A DNA stretch of 64,000 nucleotides from positions 62,001 to 126,000 of the forward strand of contig NZ_JODR01000006.1 of assembly GCF_000725885.1 (NCBI RefSeq), given 5' to 3'. This DNA is from Streptomyces albus subsp. albus (GTDB taxonomy: Bacteria > Actinomycetota > Actinomycetes > Streptomycetales > Streptomycetaceae). The notes under the pieces were generated by a model that saw only the letters and a list, made by a program, of their open reading frames with translations, did no database searches and was not told where the DNA came from. The position numbers and the translations under genes are program-made. Below, piece by piece: positions 59,433-64,000 of the stretch (the first letter of the stretch is position 1; the number at the start of each line of letters is the position of its first letter).

Positions 59433-60230
59433 TCAAGGCAGCACCGCCTGGAGGCGGGTCGCACACGCCGGCCTCGCCGCGGACGGACCGCGCCCGGCCG
59501 GCGCGTCCGGCCCCCCGGCACCGCCCGGCGGCCGGAACTCCTCCAGGTGTGTCCGCTCCCGCGGGACGCCCAGCCTCTCCAGTGCGCCGACCGCCCCGGC
59601 CACGAACGGGCCCGGGCCGCACACGAACACGTCGCGGTCGCGGAAGGGTTCGGCCAGGGTGCGCAGCCGGGCCGCGTCCGGCAACCCCTGGAGGGACTCC
59701 AGCCAGTGCACCACGGCGAACCGGTCCGGGTGCGCAGCGGCCAGTCGGCCCAGCCGCTCCGCGAAGATCACCGAACGTTCGTCACGGTTGGCGTAGACGA
59801 GGGTGACGCGGCCCGCGCCGGCGGCCAGTACCGATTTGGTGATGGAGATGACCGGTGTGATGCCGCTTCCGGCGGCCAGGAGAAGGAAGTCCCCGTCGAG
59901 CGAGGCGGGAGTGAACCGGCCCGACGGCGGCTGGACGTGCACGACGCTGCCGGGCCGCACACTGCGCAGCAGCCAGTCGGAGACCCGGCCGGACGGTGTC
60001 CGCTTCACCGTCACCATCAAAGGGTCCGACGTGTGCGGGGAACTCGAGAGGGAATAGCACCGGGTGACCGTGCCGCGGTCCGTCCCGGGAAGGTGCAGCG
60101 TGAGGAACTGCCCCGGACGGTAACGGAATTCCTCGGTGAGATCGTCGGGTACGTCGAAGACCAGCGAGCGGGCGTCCTCGGTTTCGACAATCACCTCGGA
60201 CACCCGTAACGCGTGGAAACGCTCGTTCAT
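59433..60230 (-). CDS. Ferredoxin-NADP reductase-type flavoprotein without ferredoxin domain
   Basis: 265 residues from ATG 60230 (GAGG upstream). FAD module: YRPGQFLTLHLPG and RCYSLSSSPH; NAD(P) module: LAAGSGITPVISI and DVFVCGPGPFVAGAV. The family member PaaE/KshB/Hmp-type proteins normally end with a 2Fe-2S ferredoxin domain; here a Gly/Pro/Ala tail follows with one Cys only, so electrons must go to a separate ferredoxin or to an oxygenase. None is encoded in the window; a partner may be elsewhere. Confidence 0.8.
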   Translation of the reverse strand: MNERFHALRVSEVIVETEDARSLVFDVPDDLTEEFRYRPGQFLTLHLPGTDRGTVTRCYSLSSSPHTSDPLMVTVKRTPSGRVSDWLLRSVRPGSVVHVQPPSGRFTPASLDGDFLLLAAGSGITPVISITKSVLAAGAGRVTLVYANRDERSVIFAERLGRLAAAHPDRFAVVHWLESLQGLPDAARLRTLAEPFRDRDVFVCGPGPFVAGAVGALERLGVPRERTHLEEFRPPGGAGGPDAPAGRGPSAARPACATRLQAVLP

Positions 60231-60647
60231 CGTCGTCCTCGCTTCGTGAAGTGCGACGAGGCGCCGGCCACCGGATACCGAGGTGTCCCTTTCCGACGTT
60301 CGTCCACGGCCGTCGATCCTCCGGACTCCAACGCTGGGACAGCTGATCCGGGCCCGGCGTCCGGACACCGTCGCGAAAAGGCGATCTCCACCCGCGCCCA
60401 GCCGGCCCAGAAATGTCATGAAACGCGATGCCTCTCCGCGAAATTACAAGCATGAAGCGAGAGGGGTCAAGGTGAGTCGATGCCGCCGTCGGCGACGGGT
60501 ACGGACATCTGGATTTCCGGACGAACTCTGCCGGACAGTCTTTTCGCGGCCACTGTGCGAACTCTCTGTCATGCGGAGGTGTCCGACCGGGGATTCCGCC
60601 CGGTCGGACACCCGTATTTCACCGCGCCATTTCTCCGGTGCCGTCCC
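60231..60647. other. Intergenic region between response regulator and reductase
   Basis: 417 bp. Contains the terminator hairpin at 60579-60611. The stretch 60420-60560 is less GC-rich than the genes around it (GAAATTACAAGCATGAAGCG) and may be the promoter of the minus-strand tailoring operon. No gene is convincing. Confidence 0.45.
60579..60611 (-). terminator. Terminator after response-regulator gene
   Basis: Perfect 13-bp stem GTGTCCGACCGGG with loop GATTCCG, 37 bp downstream of the minus-strand stop at 60648. Confidence 0.78.
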
Positions 60648-61271
60648 TCAGAGGCGCGTCATGCGCCGGGCTGCGGCACGCGGGGGTGCACAGCGTGCGC
60701 CGGGGAGTCTGTCGCCTGCCTGCCCGGACACCCCGTCGCGCCGGCCGGGGACCAGTTCGAGCACATCGCGCCGGCCCCTTTCCGGTTCGGCGGACCGGGG
60801 CATGGGCGAGAGCGGCCGGCTGAGGTGTTCGATGACCCAGTCCGAGGCGCAGGAGTCGAAGACGAGCCCGCCCGCGCGCACCATCTCCACGGCCAGGACC
60901 AGGTCCTGCCAGCGTGCGCCGTTGAGCAGGTAGCCGCGGGCCCCCGCCCGCATCGCGGACAGCAGGGCCTCCTGGTCGTCGAGCGGGCTGATGATCAGCA
61001 CTGCCGTCTCGGGACAACAGCCGGTGATCGGACTGATCACGTCGGCGATGCTCTGCCCCGGCAGGACGATGTCCATCACCACGACCTGGGGGCGCAGGGT
61101 GTGCGCCATGGCCACCGCGTCCGACCCCGTTCCGGACTCACCGACGACATGGAACGACTCCACCCCGTCGAGTAAAATGTGCAGACCGGACCGGTATATC
61201 GGATGATCACCTGCGATCAGTACGGTTGTGCGTGTGACATGAGCCGGCTCCAACGTCGCTGTTGTGATCAC
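60648..61271 (-). CDS. Atypical NarL-type response regulator with degenerate output domain
   Basis: 207 residues from GTG 61271. Receiver: VLIAGDHPIYRSGLHILLDG, phosphoacceptor Asp in VVVMDIVLPG, LIISPLDDQEALLSAMRAGARGYLLN. The conserved Lys of the K-G-Y-L-x-K region is replaced (RGYLLN). The C-terminus should be a LuxR helix-turn-helix but only the RDVLELV start is recognisable; the rest (Pro/Gly/Arg-rich) shows no helix-turn-helix in any frame. It probably does not bind DNA in the usual way, and could act by protein contact or be decaying. No histidine kinase is nearby. Confidence 0.65.
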   Translation of the reverse strand: MITTATLEPAHVTRTTVLIAGDHPIYRSGLHILLDGVESFHVVGESGTGSDAVAMAHTLRPQVVVMDIVLPGQSIADVISPITGCCPETAVLIISPLDDQEALLSAMRAGARGYLLNGARWQDLVLAVEMVRAGGLVFDSCASDWVIEHLSRPLSPMPRSAEPERGRRDVLELVPGRRDGVSGQAGDRLPGARCAPPRAAARRMTRL

Positions 61272-61364
61272 ACTGCTCCCGTGAACTAGTCGATCAACAG
61301 TTGATTGGACTGTTCGTCACCGCGAAGAGCGCCCTGCGCACCGGCTCCGGTGCGACGGCTCGGG

Positions 61365-62819
61365 CTACACCCGGTTCTTGCCGCGGAGGGCGGACAGGAT
61401 CGCCGCGAGTGCCATGATCCCCATCAGGGTGTAGAAGGCCGCGCTGAGTCCCTCGGCGAAGGCGACCGCGAGCCGGCCCTCCAGCTTGCTGGTGCCGACG
61501 AAGATGGCGAACGCCAGGTCCCTCGGGATCGAGTGCGAGGCCACGAGCATCGCCGTGGTGAACGAGAAGACCATGCCGATGCTGGAGAACGTGCGCAGCA
61601 CCCCGGAGGCGATACCCAGGCGGTCGGGCGGTGACGCCTTCATCACTGCGGTGCTGTTGGCCGGGAAGAAGAAGCTGCCGCCGATCATGATGATGAGATT
61701 GCCGATCGCGGCGAGCCACAGGCTGCTGGTCGCCGTCATCTGCGCGAAGAGCACCATGGCGACGACCGAGATGCCGAGCCCCAGCGTGGCGGGGATGACC
61801 GAGCCGAACCGGTCGGTGAGCCGCCCGGCATAGGGTCCCACCACCGCGCCGATCACATAGCCGGGCACCAGCAGCAGCGACGCGTCGATCGGGTCCATCC
61901 CGCGTGTGCCCTGGAGATACATGATCACCAGGAAGAGCACCGCGAAGCTGCCCACGCCCTGCAACAAAGCGGCCAGCAGCGAGGGCGCCATCGTGGGAAT
62001 GCGGAACAGCGACAGGTCGAGTGTCGGTTCCTTCTGGTACAGCTCGATGACGACGAAGGCCACGAGCAGTGCGACACCGCCCGCCAGGAATCCGATCATG
62101 GTCGCGTCCAGCGGGCGGGACGCGAGCCCGGTCATCGCCCACAGCACCCCGAAGAGGCCGAGCCCGAGCGTGATCATGCCGGCGAAGTCGAACTTCCTGC
62201 GGTGCCGCTCGCTGCGGTCCCGCAGCACACGTGCCGCCAGCACCAGCGCGACGACGCCGATGGGCACGTTGATCCAGAAGATCCACTGCCACGACACATA
62301 GGTCACCATGACGCCGCCGAGCAGGACCCCGAGCACGGAGCCGAACGAGAAGCCGAAGGCGTTGAAGCCATAGGCGCGACCGCGCTCCTCCGGCGGATAG
62401 AGCTCCGAGATGATCGCGCCGCTGTTGGCCGCGATCAGCGCCGCACCCACGCCCTGGAGCAGCCGGAACCCGATGATGCTGGGCGCGTTCCAGGCGAGTG
62501 CGCACAGCACCGAGCCGATCGTGAACACCAGGAAGCCGGCTTTGTACATCCGCACCCGGCCGAACATGTCGCCGAACCTGCCCAATTGCGTGGAGAGCAC
62601 CGTGACCACGAGGAGATAGCCGACGACCACCCACGTGACGGCGGACAGGGTGATGTTCAGGTCTTCTTCGATCTCCGGCAGTGCGAGCACCACGATCGTG
62701 CCGTCGACCGCCGAGATGAGCACACCGATCATCACGACGAGCATGCCGAGAGCGCGCCGCGGCGGTGCGGACGGCGCCGGAGAGTCCGCCGTCCCCGTCA
62801 CGGTTTCTTCGCTGGCCAT
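61365..62819 (-). CDS. DHA2-family MFS exporter of the cluster
   Basis: 484 residues from ATG 62819; a longer frame begins at 62876 inside the palindrome. Fourteen hydrophobic segments; ISAVDGTIVVLALPEIEEDL (DHA2 signature) and GRFGDMFGRVRM (motif A), FRLLQGVGAALIAANSGAII (antiporter motif C region). It is upstream of and co-oriented with the response regulator and tailoring genes. Likely exports the cluster's product. The promoter lies in a 34-bp palindromic operator probably bound by the ribbon-helix-helix protein encoded at 63561. Confidence 0.82.
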   Translation of the reverse strand: MASEETVTGTADSPAPSAPPRRALGMLVVMIGVLISAVDGTIVVLALPEIEEDLNITLSAVTWVVVGYLLVVTVLSTQLGRFGDMFGRVRMYKAGFLVFTIGSVLCALAWNAPSIIGFRLLQGVGAALIAANSGAIISELYPPEERGRAYGFNAFGFSFGSVLGVLLGGVMVTYVSWQWIFWINVPIGVVALVLAARVLRDRSERHRRKFDFAGMITLGLGLFGVLWAMTGLASRPLDATMIGFLAGGVALLVAFVVIELYQKEPTLDLSLFRIPTMAPSLLAALLQGVGSFAVLFLVIMYLQGTRGMDPIDASLLLVPGYVIGAVVGPYAGRLTDRFGSVIPATLGLGISVVAMVLFAQMTATSSLWLAAIGNLIIMIGGSFFFPANSTAVMKASPPDRLGIASGVLRTFSSIGMVFSFTTAMLVASHSIPRDLAFAIFVGTSKLEGRLAVAFAEGLSAAFYTLMGIMALAAILSALRGKNRV

Positions 62820-62854
62820 CGGTAACCCCGCATCCTTCCGGTCCGGACTTCTTC

Positions 62855-62888
62855 TGTCATGCAAGGATGCTAGCATGCTCGCATGACA
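62855..62888. promoter_or_regulatory. 34-bp two-tier palindrome at exporter promoter
   Basis: Outer arms TGTCATGC (62855-62862) and GCATGACA (62881-62888) are perfect complements; a perfect inner palindrome ATGCTAGCAT (62867-62876) has the same centre. On the minus strand TAGCAT can serve as a -10. The minus-strand reading GAGCATGCTAGCA is shared with the site at 63737. Confidence 0.75.
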
Positions 62889-63084
62889 GCCGATAAGCAG
62901 AACGAGAGAAACAGTCGGTCATATCGAACGCGCTTTCCGTGCGCCTTTTCCGACAATTTGCCAGTCGCTCGGAAGAGCTTTACCGGACACCAGCCGACTC
63001 AGCGGCACGCCATACGCGCGCTGCAATTGCAGAAGGAATCGCGACTGCACGGTTTTCCCCGCAGCCGGCCGCGACCCGAAACAA

Positions 63085-63120
63085 GAACGCCCCCGATACC
63101 GACAGGAATCGGGGGCGTTC
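63085..63120 (-). terminator. Rho-independent terminator after VOC gene
   Basis: Perfect 13-bp stem GAACGCCCCCGAT with a 10-nt loop, followed on the minus strand by a T-rich tail (TTGTTT), unusual in this genome. Confidence 0.85.
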
Positions 63121-63202
63121 GCCGAGGCAGCGCCGCGCCGCGCGTCTGGGGGCGCCACCGGAGACCCGGCAGCAACGGCGCTTTGCCCCCTCGGGTGACC
63201 GC

Positions 63203-63547
63203 TCAGCTCTTGAGCGGCGCCTCGATGCTCCACTCACGCCCGTCCGGGTCGCGGACGACCATCCGCTGGGTGCCGTAGTGGGTCTCCTCGAACGGGGAGA
63301 CCACCTCGACCACGGGGTCGGGCTTGAAGGTGTCCGCGTCCGCGACCCGCAGCACGAGCTGGACCTGCGGCTGGCGCTCCTGGGGGATCTCGCCGACGAC
63401 GAAATACGGACCGTCGTCGTGCTTGAGCATCCCCGAGCCGTGCTCGGTGGAGAACTCCACCTTGAAGCCCAACGACTCCAGGAATTTGGCCGTCTTCCCC
63501 CAGCTGTGGGTCTCCATGTACACGCCTTCGACACCCTGGGTCGTCAT
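63203..63547 (-). CDS. VOC-family protein paired with RHH regulator
   Basis: 114 residues from ATG 63547 (GAGAGGA upstream), 13 bp after the stop of the RHH gene, so one transcript. Single VOC module pair: METHSWGKTAKFLESLGFKVEF, then MLKHDDGPYFVVGE, then MVVRDPDGREWSIEAPLKS. Similar proteins are called glyoxalase/bleomycin-resistance. As a resistance/binding protein controlled by its own repressor beside an exporter, it may protect the producer from the product. The longer frame to 63628 overlaps the RHH gene and lacks a ribosome site. Confidence 0.78.
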   Translation of the reverse strand: MTTQGVEGVYMETHSWGKTAKFLESLGFKVEFSTEHGSGMLKHDDGPYFVVGEIPQERQPQVQLVLRVADADTFKPDPVVEVVSPFEETHYGTQRMVVRDPDGREWSIEAPLKS

Positions 63548-63560
63548 GTCCGATGTCCTC

Positions 63561-64000
<440 letters not shown>

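Larger units (their letters stand above)
62820..63202. other. Regulatory region upstream of exporter
   Basis: 383 bp, AT-richer than the genes. Holds the operator at 62855-62888 and the VOC-gene terminator at 63085-63120. A minus-strand frame gives a short XRE-like segment (LQLQRAYGVPLSRLVSG) without a start or family support, perhaps a gene remnant. Confidence 0.45.

Noticed and set aside
60480..61175. Plus-strand ORF opposite the response regulator
   Set aside because: Antisense shadow without a ribosome site or motif; the minus strand has the recognisable receiver domain.
62919..63233. Small HTH (XRE-like) gene on the minus strand
   Set aside because: Only LQLQRAYGVPLSRLVSG resembles a helix-turn-helix; the rest is random and crosses the terminator hairpin. 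At best a remnant.

Overview
The window is high-GC actinobacterial DNA, most likely a Streptomyces chromosome arm. The evidence is very strong GC bias at third codon positions, GTG/TTG starts, overlapping start/stop codons in operons, many MFS exporters and Sec-exported enzymes, SigB/F-type sigma factors, and several promoters that look leaderless (TANNNT, then 7 nt, then the start codon). I found no rRNA, tRNA, insertion sequence, CRISPR array or phage gene. All functional names are read from protein motifs by eye; no database search was possible.

Layout. 1-6.8 kb: flavin-binding protein, MFS exporter, VOC protein behind a palindromic operator, small secreted protein, trypsin-like protease, APH-family kinase, lamin-tail-like secreted protein, GNAT. 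6.9-12.3 kb (minus): a tight five-gene operon (PhyH dioxygenase, GT-like protein, type III PLP decarboxylase, GNAT, MFS exporter) that looks like a compact biosynthetic locus. It is divergent from a GH3 NagZ-like hexosaminidase, and two DasR (dre)-like boxes lie between them. 14.4-17.0 kb: PadR regulator with a membrane protein, and a FUSC-type membrane protein. 17.3-21.9 kb: two SigB/F-like sigma loci with matched promoter boxes; one sigma carries an extra DNA-binding-like tail and the other is frameshifted; a DHA2 exporter lies between them. 22-25.8 kb: nucleotidyltransferase, DHA2 exporter divergent from a TetR regulator over an iron-box-like site, small membrane protein.

25.8-35.7 kb: probable sialic-acid catabolism (sialidase, FadR-type GntR, NanA/DapA aldolase, MFS importer) with two near-identical promoter-operator modules, followed by two FAD amine/amino-acid oxidases, an SSS symporter and a HutC-type GntR. 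36-48 kb: aromatic hydroxylase-like FAD monooxygenase with a TetR regulator and paired operators, F420/flavin enzyme, unknown protein, thioredoxin-reductase-like flavoprotein, S9 peptidase, CAP protein, two SGNH hydrolases, baeRF-type protein. 48-52 kb: FecCD-type siderophore ABC transporter. Its second permease and an adjacent divergent DHA2 exporter both lack their 5' ends and meet head to head near 50,800, which looks like a deletion scar or an assembly joint.

52.1-63.7 kb is the most interesting region: a probable natural-product cluster. A plus-strand operon encodes a cyclophilin-like/cucumopine-synthase-like protein (possible Pictet-Spenglerase), a FAD amine oxidase, and a methyltransferase/cupin/aminotransferase trio resembling the beta-methyl amino acid cassette of maremycin and streptonigrin, then a VOC protein. 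A converging minus-strand set encodes a ferredoxin-reductase-like flavoprotein, a COMT-like O-methyltransferase, an LCMT-like methyltransferase, a response regulator with a degenerate output domain and a DHA2 exporter, with a small ribbon-helix-helix repressor/VOC pair upstream. Related palindromes in front of the exporter and the repressor suggest a self-contained regulatory circuit. My inference is a beta-methylated, cyclised (carboline-like) amino-acid alkaloid.
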